A stretch of 64,000 bases of DNA, from assembly GCA_905221605.1 (NCBI GenBank), contig CAJNDS010002479.1, positions 829,001-893,000 on the forward strand, in the 5' to 3' direction. A program made the position numbers and the translations under genes. The notes under the pieces were generated by a model that worked only from the letters and a program-made list of their open reading frames with translations, searched no databases and was not told the DNA's origin. The stretch comes from Symbiodinium natans. Lineage: Eukaryota; Sar; Dinophyceae; Suessiales; Symbiodiniaceae. Below are positions 12,961 through 24,587 of this stretch, in pieces; the first letter of the stretch is position 1; each line of letters starts with the position of its first letter.

Positions 12961-13041
12961 GCTGGCGCACCACAGCTCGCCATCCAGGGCATCGAGCTCA
13001 CGGAAAGGCAGTGGCGAGGCACCGGTGCAAGTTGAAAGTAG
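12961..13041 (+). CDS. Exon-like island, unrecognised
   Basis: The plus frame reads AGAPQLAIQGIELTERQWRG then TGAS and TGA. It lies just after a CCCTAAA/CCCTATAA array and before a dispersed repeat starting near 13045. Another plus frame (Ser/Arg-rich) is also open. No family recognised. Confidence 0.25.
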
Positions 13042-13514
13042 AGCTACAAGGGCCCTAAATTGGGTTATAAGGACCCTAAGTTAGGTTAGAAGTCCCTTAA
13101 CCATGGGTGGGTTCTGGGCTTGGCTTTAGAGATGTTGTAGGCGTGGCTTGGTAGGCTAGAATTGTGCTGCAAGCTGGCAAGCTCAGATCTCTTTCTTACC
13201 AGCCTTGGGTGGTTTCGTTTCAGAGAATATGTCGGCAAATGGTTGCTGATTTCATTCTGTGGGCGTCGCTCATGTTTGGAACATGTTACTCGCTCATTTG
13301 CACACCATCAGCTCACGCAGGATTTGCGCTACTGTGTAGAAGCAGTTGTGCCCGGCATGTCAAGAGATCGTTTCATGTGTTTGGGCTCGGGCTTCAAGTG
13401 TCGTTGTTATTGCTTTAAAATCATACAAGGGAACCAACTGTAGTTTTGTCAGTTCATGTTTTGAAGCACGGAGTTATGACGTCATCTGTTTGTATATGGG
13501 GGTTTTCGATACTC

Positions 13515-13610
13515 TGATATGAAGGGGTACCTTTTTGGGGCCTTTACTACAAGGGAATCCTACTACTTGGGGTCTATATTAGGGGTCCCTTGTTTCGAGA
13601 ACCCCCATAT
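13515..13610 (+). mobile_element. Dispersed element, family H copy 2
   Basis: Carries GGGGTACCTTTTTGGGGCC, GGGAATCCTACTACTTGGGG and TCTATATTAGGGGTCCCTTG, in the order of family H. Confidence 0.72.
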
Positions 13611-15054
13611 AGTTTTGCTGGGAGTTCGGCGTGGCAAAAGCTGGCCTCACTCAAGTAACGCCACGGCAAGTTGGGGGTTCAGTGTTCTGACGTTCAGGCA
13701 GTCGCCATTCGCTGCGAAAAAGGAAGCTATTTACTGCAAGCTTTGCAGTCGTCCGAACAGAGCCCAGACCCAGACTAATCCAAAGCAAGATTTCGCAACG
13801 CATTCCGCATCAAACACCATGCAGGCCTGACATTAAAACTATGAGAAGTACGTACACATGCCTCCCTTTCCCACCCCACCCGCGTGCACGCAACATTGGC
13901 GGCACCAGGATTCGGCGACGATTGGGCCGCGATATTTTCCTTTCGTTTGCTCTGGCACCTTTATAGGCCGGTCGTCGAGGTTTCAAGTCGCGGGGGTTTG
14001 GTGTTAATGCTTGGGGCGGCTTGGGCTACCCCTAAACCCTAAACCCTAAACCCTCAAGTTTTCTCAAGAGAATGGGAAGGAAAGCTTTGTTGGGTAGATG
14101 ATGAGTGCCATCCTTCAAGGTTTCTGTCTAGGGCTTAGGGGAACGTCGTTCAAAGGGCAGTCAATGTTGCTGGCTAATCGTTTGTGTTACGCTTGTTTCG
14201 CGTGTGATTCAGAATGATTCGAAGTATGTTTTGGGGAATGCTGCTGGGGCATGCGACTGCTGTTCGCTAAAGACGTTTTGGATGGGGGTTGGGGGAGGGG
14301 GTTTAGGGTTAGGGTTTAGGGTTTAGGGTTTCGGGTTTAGGGTTTAGGGTTTAGGGTTTCGGGTTTCGGGTTTCGGGTTTCGGGTTTAGGTTGGAGTGAG
14401 GGCGGGGAGCGGCACAAGGATGAGCACTGAAGACCATTTGTCCAATTGTTGTTGTTTTTTTTCATCTGGGGAGGAAGCTCTCAACTTCAACCGAACTCCT
14501 CAAGCATCTCCCCAAACTCCAGACACCTAGAAGCATCACACCCAAAACCCCATAAATACCCTATAAATGCCAAAATCCTCAGCGCGTAGACCCTAGAAAC
14601 GCCAAAGACGCAGGCCGAGCAGCCTCATTAAGGCGTGTCCTTCGCAGGCAGGGCTTTATGGCGTGTAGTCCGGGTTTAGGACCCCTTGGCTTTCTTCTGG
14701 CTGGCTCTTAGGACTTTTACCTTTGGGTCTGTGTAGAAACTGCAATAAGGAGCCTCGAAGTTAAGCTTTTAGGAGGGGTTCAGAAGTCAGCCAAGCCCTA
14801 CGTATACGCGTTGAATGGGAAGTAGCGGACCTTCGCGGATCCCTTATCCGTTTCGACACAACCTTTTCATAGTTACTCGGACTCAGGGTTTGCCCTGATT
14901 GTCTTCGTTTAGGGTTCAGGTTCCATTTGATGCACCTTTTTTTGTTCCTAGGTTACTCTTAGGTCTAGGTTACTACTTGAAGCATCCGGGGGGGGGGGGC
15001 TTAACTAGTGATCGGGGCGGCTTAAAGTAGTACTTCTGTGGGGTTTGCTATCAT

Positions 15055-15215
15055 GGGATTCGACCTTGGAACCCCTAAGGCCGTACCCTTGGGTTTGGGG
15101 GCCCTTTTTCAAGATCCTCCGAGGGAAAGAGAACGGTCATGTTCAGGAAGTCACAACTTGGGGTACATCCTTAGGCCTTAGGGGTCCAAGTCGAACTCCC
15201 TTGAAAGGACTAAGT
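15055..15215. mobile_element. Dispersed repeat, CGTACCCTTGGGTTTGGGG family
   Basis: Carries GTACCCTTGGGTTTGGGGGC, ATCCTTAGG, TTAGGGGTCCAAGTCGAACT and CCCTTGA. Matching copies at 44097-44262, 51320-51475 and 20150-20415 (reverse), and a piece at 16733-16795. Confidence 0.6.
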
Positions 15216-15369
15216 ATGATAACCCCAATTCGGCCCGACTGCAAGGTATTGTTTTATCCTACTTTGTACCTATTCCTAAGTCCCCCGATGCTCCAAGTAT
15301 AAGAGAGGGGCATCTATTCAGGGTGCCTCCCTTTCCCTTAGTCATGGCTTCGTGGCATCATGCACACGA

Positions 15370-15475
15370 TGACCCCTACATGGGGGTGTACTATATTCGG
15401 GGGTGCCTTCTTGGGGTCCTTTTTTAAGGGGATCCTACTATGTGGGGGTCTATATTAAGGGTCCCCGATTTTCGT
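15370..15475 (+). mobile_element. Dispersed element, family H copy 3
   Basis: Carries GGGGTGCCTTCTTGGGGTCC, GGGGATCCTACTATGTGGGG and TCTATATTAAGGGTCCCCGA, next to a CCCTAAA array. Confidence 0.75.
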
Positions 15476-15534
15476 AACCCTAAACCCTAAACCCTAAACC
15501 CGAAACCCCCATGTCCTGCCCCCCTAACCTTAAG

Positions 15535-18500
15535 CCTTTAGCCGCCCCGATAGCAGGACGCTGCGGCTGTACACGCAAACCCAGGAATACAACGACCAGG
15601 CCATTTTTTACGGCCTCAGCTTTTCCAAAGTTGACATCTTTTAGGGCTTGCCCTAGACACGAAACCCTCAACCCTACACCCTATAAACCCTAAACCCTAA
15701 ACCCTCAACCCTACACCCTACACCCTAAACCCTAAACCCTAAACCCTAAACCCTAACCCTAAACCCTCAACCTTACACCCTAAACCCTACTTATAAAGGG
15801 CCGAGGTTTCGGGTTTGGGGCCCAGGTCGCCGCAAAGGAAGGCACCCACGACTTGCTAAGCCCAGAAGATCCAGGTCCTTTGATACGAGTTGAAGCCCTA
15901 AACCCTAAACCCTAAACCTTAAACCCTAAACCCTAAACCCGAAACTGCTTGTCAGCCAATGCATATGCAGAGAAAGTACTTGACAAGCTTGGCAAAGTTG
16001 CCACTGTTTTGGCGCGAATACAGCCATCGACACTGCAGGAATATGAAGACCTGGCACCAATTTGGGCAGCTGACGGATCTGCGGTTGGACGCTCTTGTTT
16101 CACATCCGAAAGATCGGGGCAGAAGGCGAGGACCGGCTCAGCCAACTACCTTGTCATAGCTGAGCTTGCTAGGGGTTGGTTGCGTGGTGTCATTTCATCT
16201 GCGCCAACATGTGACATCCGAGATTCCCAGAAGAGTGAACTCCAAGAAGCTAGATTGTTGATTGCTGCAAGCTTTGAGCACTACACGGCAGAGAGCCAAT
16301 GTCTGGGCACAATTGAGAAAGCTCTCGCTCGGGCCCGCGAAGCAACGCCAACGGATACTGCTGGTGTTTTGGCCAAGAAGGAATGGGTCGCCATCTCCTT
16401 GAGGCCCGTGGTTGGCCCAACTTCAATGTGTTGCATGCGCCAGAGACTTTAGCTGCCATTGACACTGGGACCCTCAAGGTCATGCAGCCACTTGAAGGTT
16501 CTTGGGTAGCTATAAGTAGGGCTGCAAGTAGCACAACTTATGGTTACTGTAGGTTCTCTACCTTATAATCCTACTTATAATTGCTTGGGGGGGGCCACAG
16601 AGGATCCTACAAGGATATACGCAGAGACTGAGACTCCTATAAGTAGAGTTATGCGGGCCCTAGACTACGTTATGAGTCCCTTAACTATAGCTTGTATAGT
16701 AAAGGGACTCATATGGCCCTGATTTTTCCCTTGGAGGATCTTTAAAGTCCCCAAACCCAAGGGTACAAGCTTGGGGGCCCAAGGTAGGATCGCATGAGAT
16801 AAGTGCGCGTGTTGTAAGTACCTTATAAGTAAGGCTAAAATGCAGGTTATCTTACTCATAACCCTACTTGCAAGTACCCATGAACAAACCTTCTAAAGTC
16901 AAGTAAGTATGAGCAATTCTTGAATCAGGGTTTAGGGTTCAAGGGTATACCCCAAGTAGTATAGAGTCTAATCCCCTCTGTAAGGACCTTCAGGATTTCT
17001 TTACACTCCCATATCCCTTGATTAGGAAGACTCCATTAACTCGTGCGAGGATGCTACTCTCTGACTAAGGGATCTTTGAATATTTGAGTTTCTGGGCTGA
17101 TTGCTTCATTGCAGAGAATCGCTTGGAGACATTGAAGGATCCAGGGACCAGCATGTGCCTCATTAATCCATAGACCACTTTCTTACGGGGTTCCTAAAAT
17201 AAGCTTCCCTACGGTTCCCTAGGTACCTACCGGACCTACCCCCCATGAGCCCCCCCTCCCTTAAGAACTCTATAATATTAAGTAGGGTTGAGAGTGCAGG
17301 ATTTACTGGCATTCAGGGGCTGCTGAATCTTCCGGTCGACTAGGCCCCACACCTTCCGCCCCAAAACCTTAAACCCCAAGCTCAGTGGAATCCTAAAACC
17401 TAAACCCTAAAAACACCAAACCCTAAACCTAAATCCTAAACCTTAACCCCAAACCCTAAACTCTACACCCTAAACCCAAAGCTCATTGCGCCACGTGCGA
17501 AGAGGCCCTCATCGCCGTACTGCTTCTGCTTGGGCTCCCAGATCCTGAAGCTCAAGGATTTGTTAGGGGTTTAGGGTTTAGGGTTTGGGGTTTGGGGTTT
17601 GGGGTTTGGGGTTTGGGGTTTGGGGTCTATAGGGTCCTGAGGACCTACCCGCTTGGCTTCGCAGGACCCTAAACCCTAGGGTTTAGGGTTTAGGTTTAGG
17701 GTTTAAGCCCTAAAACCCTAAACCGCTAAACCAAAAATTTTGCCTTGCCTCGAGACACTCAGGTGACCACATTATAGTGACTGGTTATAGCCAATCTGTG
17801 GTTCAGAGCCGGCAATACGGGTACTACTGGAATCGTCCTTGCCGAAACCTTAACCAACGCCTGGCAAAACGCACAGACCGAAACCCGAAAAACCTTCAAC
17901 TACCCTAAACAGCCTAAGGGTTCGTGAGTTCTCTACACAATGGTCCCTTATACACATCCGGGCAGCCTTTTACTAGTAGCGCCACAAGACCTTTCTTTAG
18001 AGAAGCGACCATATAGCAGGGCTTAGGGTTCTTAAAGGATCTCCCAAGTCACCCCAGAAGCCCGAACTTAGAAGCCCAGTGTTACCCTTTTCCCTTTTTT
18101 GGTTCAAGGTTCCCTTATACAGCAAGCAACCTTACTGGGCTACCAAGATACGCTAAGCGAATGCAACTTATAACCTAATTTAGGGTCCGTATAACCCAAT
18201 TTAGGGGGCCCTTAGATCTCCCCCCACCCACCCCCGCCACCCCCGCCACCCCCGCCACCCCCCCCACCCCCCCCACCCCCCCCCCCCCCACACCCCCCCC
18301 ACCCCCCCACCCCCCCACCCCCCCCCACCCCCCCCACCCCCCCCCACCCCCCCCACCCCCCCCCCACCCCCCCCACCCCCCCCACCCCCCCCACCCCCCC
18401 CACCCCCCCCACACCCCCCACCCCCCCACCCCCCCCACCCCCCCACCCCCCCCCCCCACCCCCCCCACCCCCCCCCACCCCCCACCCCCCCCACCCCCCC

Positions 18501-21500
18501 CACCCCCCCACCCCCCCACCCCCCCACCCCCCCCACCCCCCCCAACCCCCCCCACCCCCCACCCCCCCCCCCCCCCACCCCCCCCACCCCCCCCACCCCC
18601 CCCACCCCACACCCCCCCAACCCCCCCACCCCCCCCACCACCCCCCCCACCCCCCCCACCCCCCCCACCCCCCCCACCCCCCCCCCCCCCCCACCCACCC
18701 CCCCCCCCCACCCCCCCCACCCCCCCCCACCCCCCTCCCCCCCCACCCCCCCCCCCCCCCCCACCCCCCCCACCCCCCCCCCCACCCCCCCCCCCCCCAC
18801 CCCCCCCCCCCCCCCCCCCCACCCCCCACCCCCCCCACCCCCCCAACCCCCCCAACCCCCCCAAACCCCCCCACCCCCCCCCAAAAAAAAATAAAAAAAA
18901 GATAATAATAACATGGCTACTGGGCTACCAAGAAGAAAAAATCCGAAAAGTAGCCCTAAACCCTAAACCCTAAACCCTAAACCCTAAACCTTGTTAGAAT
19001 ATGGTAGCCGGGCTACCAAGAAAGAACAAAAAAACCGAGAAGTCCGAGGCTCAGCCCATGCCTGGGCTTCGTCGACTCTTCCGCCGAGCCGGGCCTCTCA
19101 GTCATTGCTCACATGCACAAATCAGCCCGTGCACCAGTTAAACATGCTTCTGCAGGAGACAATGGAAAGTTTTGGGGCGATAATTTTTTTTGGACTTGCC
19201 GTTGATTGAGACCTACTCTCCTCGAAACGACAGAGGCGGAAGCCAAGGAGGCCGAAGAGAACCTGGAGCCTGGACAATCCCGGGCCAGAACAACCTCGCA
19301 TTGCTACACAAAAGCTCTACCTGAGCGAGCAAAAATGAGCACCCAATAAATCAAAACACCTGTCCTTTCACTGAGATCCCGTGATCTGGGTCCAGTCCAC
19401 AGTTTAACGTGTGGAAAAGACAACTGCGAACCGATGAAGCTGAGGAAAAGAAGCAATCGAGACAGCATGCAGAATTCCTAGGAGGATGCAGCTTTAGGCA
19501 GAATGCAAAGGGAGGCCCTTGGGAGGCCCTTGACTAAACCGGAGCACTTAAGGCTTGAGTGTCGAGGTTGAGGGTTTGGGGCTTCAGGGGTTTAGGAGTT
19601 TGGGGGTCAAGGGCTTTAGGGCTAGGGTGATGAATTTAAATAACCTGGCTCTGGGAGTTTTGAGTTTGGAGTCGAGCTTTTGGCGAGGGCGGAATACGTT
19701 GAAAGCAATCTCACCTGCTGGAAGAAGTCGGGGTTTCCTGGGCCTCGGGCAGTCTACCAACCAAACCCTGGACTGCCACCCGAAACCCTCAACTGCCCGA
19801 ATCACAAGGCCGCCCCAAAGCCTCCCCTCCAAAAAGAGGGTACCCCATTGCCTTGGGAGGCTCGAGGGCCTTATGACCAACCCTAAACCCTAAACCCGAA
19901 ATCTTGCCTTCCCTTCCCCGCTTTTTAGGAACAGTCTCGCAAGACGTGGGAGCAAGTTTGGGCTTGGGGAGTAGGTTTCTTACGTGGTATAAGGAGAGAC
20001 CGCTAGAACAGAAGAGACCCTTAATCTTATTCACCTACATATACCTTATAAATTCCCTATGTACCTACGTAGGCCCTAAATAACCCCCCCCCAAATAACC
20101 CCTAAGGTCCCACATAAAGGGTCCCTCCTTTAGTCCCTTGAGTCTCGGAATGCGCCCTAGACCTCAAAGGATTCAGACTCGTACCCCTGCTAGGATGCCT
20201 AGTAGTGCCCTTATTCCCTTTTTTTGGGGGTTAGGTTCCCTTATGAACCCCTTTAATTAAAAAAAGTACCCTTTTTAATCCTGGGTTACTCAGCATCCTA
20301 GCCCAAGGTTGTACCCCTAAAAGTTCCGCTTAACATACTCCGAATATGGCCCTTATACCCCCTTAGGGATCCTAGAATCCTAGGGCACAACCCTAAGGGT
20401 GCAAGGTAGACCCCCTCAACCCTAAACCCTAAACCCTAAACTCGAATGCGCCCTAGAAGGCCCCAAGTCTTAGACGAGGCTTTTCCTCGGACTCCATGGG
20501 CATGATGAGTTCCAGGCGCCCAAGCATCTCCCTTACAGCTCAACCCTAAACCCTAAACCCTAAACCCTAAACCCCTAACCCTAAACCCTAAACCTTAAAC
20601 AGTAAACCCTTACCCTGAACCCTGAACCCTGAACTGTGTGGGGTCTTCGTTTCGTGCTTGGGGTCGAGACGTTAGGGCTTAGCGAGTTTGAGGGATGTTT
20701 ATATGAGGGACCCAGCGAAGTTACTTGAAGAGGGGCTATGTACGTAGGACCTCTATGTATAGTGTGGGAAATCCTCTCCTGTATGTGTGTATATATTATA
20801 TAATTTGTGACTTTAGGAAACTACATATTGTCATAAATGTATCTATTTTGATATTTTTAACCATCTTAACTGAAATGGCCGAGGCCCAGATTTTTATAAA
20901 GTTTTTAAATTGAACCTGTAAAGGTCAACCTCAGGTAACTTTTTGGAATTTGTAAAGTTTCGTTCTGTACTTAAGCAAATTAGGCTTTATAAATATTTTT
21001 AACATTTCCAAATGTTCTAATTTTAAGGTGTTCTGGAATTGTATTTGCTCTGAACTGGCCGCGGTCCAAATTTTTTATAAATATTACATTTTGTTGTTTT
21101 ATAAATCCCAATTTATAACTTCACACATTTCACCTTTAAGGGTGAATTTTAAAAAAACTTCAGAAATTGAGAAAAGTCTGGGCCTCGACCATTTCAGGAA
21201 GCCCTGAAACTTTGAATTTATGAAAGCCTAATTTGCTTAAGTGCAGAAGGACTCGCTCAGCGGATCCTCAGGCAAGCAAGGGACCGCACAACAACGTGCT
21301 TGTTGATACACAACCCACTGAACCTCTGGTCTAGGTTCGTACGTGCTTTGTCAGCACGCATTCAGCGAGAGATAGCGCTCGAAATCCGGTTTCTCCAACT
21401 TTCGTGGGAAAGGGTACGGCTTCCAGTTGGGTACCTCGCCCCATGGGCTGTGCCGTGACTGCACGGTGGCCAGCTTCCAGCCTCACAGAGGCTCAACCCC

Positions 21501-23727
21501 AACCTGCAACCGAAAGCCCCGTTCGCGGGTGAGTAGGATAGGATACGTAGTCCTTTGCAGCGGGTGCATTCGAAAGTTGATTGCAGCTTCAGGACTTCAA
21601 GGTTCTGTGTTGTTGGTGTGGTGCCAAAAAAACACATGGTTTCACCCCTTAAAAAACACAGCCCGAGAGCCTTTAGGAGCCGGGGGTGACTAGAAGCTTC
21701 CCGGGCTATGTTTTCAGGACATTCCTTCTCTAAGGCCCACCTGGAATCGGCTTATTGCGAAGACGACGGAGGGGTTCACCTAAAAACCAAAGATGCCAAG
21801 GCTACCGGGGCCGAGGTCTCTAGCTACATCTGGAAAGTGTTTCACGAAGTGACTCCGACGGGGAATGCAAAAGCATTCATCTCTTCTCTCCGGGAGATCG
21901 GCGAAGGCACGCTGCCTGCTCTTTCCACATCTGTCGTTGCCTGTTGAACAAGGCAAGCGACCTCTACTGCAGGAGCGAGGCCACTGTAGGCCCCTATCAT
22001 CCGGTGATGCAGCCCTCGCAGCACATAGCACGAAAATACTCACATTTGCCTCGGCCTATCTGCCCGGAGCATACGTTCAGCAGCAATGCAAGACTGAGCA
22101 GTGGAGGGATCAGTCGTGGAAAAAGAGAGGGGGCGTCCTCAGCATGCACTTAGGATGTGAGCCGGGCAACGCAGTCATGACAAGTATTTTCAGGCATCCC
22201 GATCGGGAGGCTTGCCAATACAGAAAACCCTTCTGGAAATGTATTGGGAGAGCGGGGGGAGGTCGGATAGCCAGTTGCAGTCATGCATGAAACACTTCAG
22301 GCATTTGTTGTGAACTGATTTTTAATTTCAGGAGAAATGATTGAATACAAGTGGTGCGTAAGATGCCAGGGATGAACTTCAACACAACCTCTTCGGGGCC
22401 CGTGGGAGTTGTACTTCGAGCTCAGCAAGAGAAGGTTCCTGTCGGGATTCGTGTTCTGGCACAGCGAGAAGCACCTGCGCCGCTTCTATTGTGGCCTTCT
22501 TGCATTGTCAACGTCAGTGAAGAAAAGAAAGCGAAACCAAGAGCTTGACTCAGCAGAAACATGTCGAACCAGTCATGTGCTACAACTCCGTGAACCTCAG
22601 AAGCCACCCGCCCAGGGTGGCCGAACGTATCGTTACAGAAAGTCGTCGTGGCAACATGTGGCTGGAAGCAATACTATGATGCACCTCGCGATCTACAGGA
22701 CTTGGAGGCAATAATTTTGCGGTTGCGAGATATTTCTAATCCAGCCAGAACAACTGTAGGCAAGTATCACAGAGACGCCCATCCGGAGATTTTGTACAAT
22801 CTTCTGGATTGCATTCCAGAGTTTTCCTCCAGGATTGCGGAGTGCTTGCGTCTGACAAAGGACATGTAAACTTGCATTATCTTTTGCGAACGTTCGCAAA
22901 GACGTCGCCGAAGTGTCGCTGCAGCTACAGTGCTACACTTTGTCTTTTCTCTGTTGAGAAGTCCAACTGAGACGTTTCCTCTTCGTAGCGATGGCTGGAC
23001 GCATGTATGCGCCCAGCCATGTCGTTTTTGCCATGTTCTGCCAGATCTAAGCCTACATTCAGGCGGCCTAAAATGTACAGAAGTTCCGAAAGCCGAAACC
23101 TCTGAACGCGTTTTTCGCGGAGTTCCTTGGGCATGATGTCTCGCAAGTATGTAGAAGCGGATTGACAAAGAGCGCGCGAGAATCGTAGAAGCATGTGCGG
23201 TCTCTCCCTATATGGGGAGTGGGGAGCAGAAGGGAGGTCTCTGTTTCGATAGATTTTTTAATATCATATGTGTTTTTCAAAGCGACAAGCTCGCCTTTTT
23301 GCGCTTGGCTAGAGTTCTGGCCTCCGAGTAGCGCAACAGCGCGACGACGCGATGAGGGGGTGCGCAGCGAGGATCCGACATGAAAATAGCAGTAGCCCAT
23401 AACGGTTTTGATAGGGAATTCAGCAAAAATCCTCACGTGCCTCAGGTCCATATCCATATCCACATACCGTGTTTTAGACATATATATATATATATACATG
23501 TATATATGAACATGCACATCTCTATGTGCTCTGCGCTCACCGCTGTCCGTAGCTCGGCAGCCTGGCTTGCAAATCCAACTCTCCACCCTAAACCCTAAGA
23601 TGCTAAACTAAACTTCGCCCCGCTGCCAGTGGGACGTCTAGACCATGACGCGCAAGCATGAAGCTCTGCTCCATCAAGGGCAGCCACTGCCCGTAGGTCG
23701 TGTGGAAAGCTACACAGACAAAAGATG
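15535..23727 (-). CDS. Scattered minus-strand exon-like islands, unrecognised
   Basis: Minus-strand islands with exon-like translation: FHTTYGQWLPLMEQSFML then ARHGLDVPLAAG (23727-23625, after a GTGTAG acceptor); VREMLGRLELIMPMESEE (20535-20455); GKDDSSSTRIAGSEP (17850-17803); SFRIWEPKQKQYGDEGLF then ARG (17562-17498); NFGKAEAVKNGLVVVFLG (15680-15535). They are separated by telomere-like arrays, a C-rich tract and repeats, as in the transporter gene. Whether they form one gene is unknown, and coding remnants on the opposite strand lie between them. Confidence 0.25.
15836..15894 (+). CDS. Exon-like island, unrecognised
   Basis: The plus frame reads QVAAKEGTHDLLSPEDPGPL then IRVEA, between two CCCTAAA arrays and immediately upstream of the longer remnant at 15.94 kb on the same strand. 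It could be the preceding exon of that sequence. No family recognised. Confidence 0.3.
15937..16530 (+). pseudogene. Coding remnant with frame break, unrecognised
   Basis: The longest credible plain coding stretch in the left half. The open frame starts right after a CCCTAAA array and reads NAYAEKVLDKLGKVATVLAR, then STLQEYEDLAPIWAADGSAV and on to KALARAREATPTDTAGVL near 16370. The same protein-like character then continues in another frame from about 16383 (HLLEARGWPNFNVLHAPETL, AAIDTGTLKVMQP), implying a one-base slip or decay near 16375-16385. An inverted-repeat element begins about 16489. No ATG fits; it may be a captured exon or retrocopy fragment. Confidence 0.4.
16489..16907. mobile_element. 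Family F copy, interrupted by other repeats
   Basis: The left end ACTTGAAGGTTCTTGGGTA and right end TACCCATGAACAAACCTTC..AAGTCAAGTA fit family F. The 420-base interior contains a nested copy of the GGGCCCTAAATTGGGTTATAAGG family (16655-16720) and a CCCTTGG..CCCAAGG repeat (16733-16795). It overlies the 3' end of the coding remnant at 15.9-16.5 kb. Confidence 0.6.
17181..17268. mobile_element. MITE-like element, family C, partial copy
   Basis: The right half of family C (GGTACCTACC..CCCCCCTCCCTTAAGAACTC) with a decayed left end. Confidence 0.65.
18219..18882. repeat. 664-base C-rich low-complexity tract
   Basis: Almost only runs of 4-20 C separated by single A (few T or G), then an A-rich end to 18911. 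The minus strand is therefore G-runs and open in all three frames as poly-Gly/Trp/Val; these are not genes. Strong G-quadruplex / i-motif potential. Assembly length is unreliable in such a tract. Confidence 0.95.
19205..19350 (+). CDS. Exon-like island, unrecognised
   Basis: One plus frame reads LLETTEAEAKEAEENLEPGQ then SRARTTSHCYTKALPERAKM and a TAA, with an acidic coiled-coil-like start. Two other frames are open for shorter distances. No acceptor or partner exon is evident. Confidence 0.22.
20860..21255. repeat. AT-rich block with crossed direct and inverted repeats
   Basis: TGAAATGGCCGAGGCCCAGA recurs directly at about 21052 and inverted at about 21176. TACTTAAGCAAATTAGGCTT at 20968 recurs inverted at about 21227. 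No TTTAGGG here. Possibly the edge of an unknown mobile element next to the coding remnant at 21.2-22.9 kb. Confidence 0.7.
21216..22870 (+). pseudogene. Cluster of coding-like segments, probable decayed gene
   Basis: A 1.6-kb stretch almost free of TTTAGGG holds protein-like plus-strand segments in changing frames. They are QREIALEIRFLQLSWERVRL (to a TGA near 21457); a segment with CRDC ending at a strong donor GCGG|GTGAGT near 21531; AHLESAYCEDDGGVHLKTKD to a stop at 21947; EYKWCVRCQG after a TTTTTAATTTCAG acceptor near 22332; ELSKRRFLSGFVFWHSEKHL; and LQDLEAIILRLRDISNPART then HRDAHPEILYNLLDCIPEF, stopping at 22869. Together they suggest an old gene or captured sequence with stops and shifts. 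No family recognised. Confidence 0.38.
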
Positions 23728-23895
23728 CATGCCGTCCTCGTGAACCGTCAGGGCCGCCTCAAGAAAACACTGCAAAAGACAGCGACCCTATGAAAAACCA
23801 CAAAACGGTAGGTTGTAGGGGGAAGAGGGGGGGGGAGCGTAGATAGATATGTATATTTTTCTATATATAGAAAACTTTAGATATATATAGGTGCA

Positions 23896-23919
23896 ATCTC
23901 TTTCTCTCTTTCTCGCTCC

Positions 23920-23983
<64 letters not shown>

Positions 23984-24009
23984 CTTTGTCTCTCTCTCTC
24001 TCTCTCTCT
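23896..24009 (+). repeat. CT microsatellite
   Basis: About 114 bases of mostly (TC)n with a few interruptions, in an AT-rich stretch with several (TA)n runs at 23.85-24.38 kb. Confidence 0.95.
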
Positions 24010-24417
24010 ATAGAGACATATATATGTATATGTATAAATAGATGTGTAAAATATTGCTACAGATCATGGTATAAACATCAATAATAAAAGGAATAATACA
24101 AACACAATCACATTCTGAATTGTAATCTAACATATTATATAACCATAGCAACAACAATAATCTTGTCCTGGGGTGTGAAGCAGTGTCGCCTAGAACCTAG
24201 TCTAGCTTTTGTTGACTTCGGCTTGCCCCTAAAGGTTTGTGTTTTCTTGCGATTCTTTATGTAACCTATATATATATATGGAAAGAGACAGGGACCCATT
24301 GTCTAACATATCTACTTATCTATCTATCTACAGATATTCCTATGTATGTATGTATATATATATATGTATAAATATGTTTATTGCTTTATATTACAATATT
24401 TTTAGGTGGGGTCTATA

Positions 24418-24587
24418 AAATCGTGAACCCTCAACCCCCAAACCCGAAACTCCTGAAAGCCTGAACCCCTACACTAAAACCCGAAACCCTAAACCCTACC
24501 CCAAATCGTGAACCCTCAACCCCCAAACCCGAAACTCCTGAAAGCCTGAACCCCTACACTAAAACCCGAAACCCTAAACCCTACCCC
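24418..24587 (+). repeat. Perfect 85-base tandem duplication
   Basis: Two identical 85-base units beginning AAATCGTGAACCCTCAACCC and ending CCCTAAACCCTACCCC. Recent duplication of degenerate CCCTAAA-type sequence. Confidence 0.95.

Larger units (their letters stand above)
13110..15365. other. Mostly unique sequence, no confident gene
   Basis: Overlapping plus-strand open frames (13162-13443 and 13519-13830) contain protein-like pieces such as YCKLCSRPNRAQTQ, but no family, start or splice context is clear. TTTAGGG patches lie at 14029-14055 and 14299-14392 (TTTCGGG variants); a dispersed element lies at 13515-13610. Confidence 0.4.

Noticed and set aside
18175-18914. Three overlapping minus-strand frames of 220-237 codons rich in Gly, Trp and Val
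   Set aside because: Pure translation of the C-rich low-complexity tract; open in all three frames, so no evidence of a protein.
23068-23586. Minus-strand 172-codon frame
   Set aside because: Contains a (TA)n-derived YMYIYIYM stretch and no recognised domain; codon character does not persist across it.
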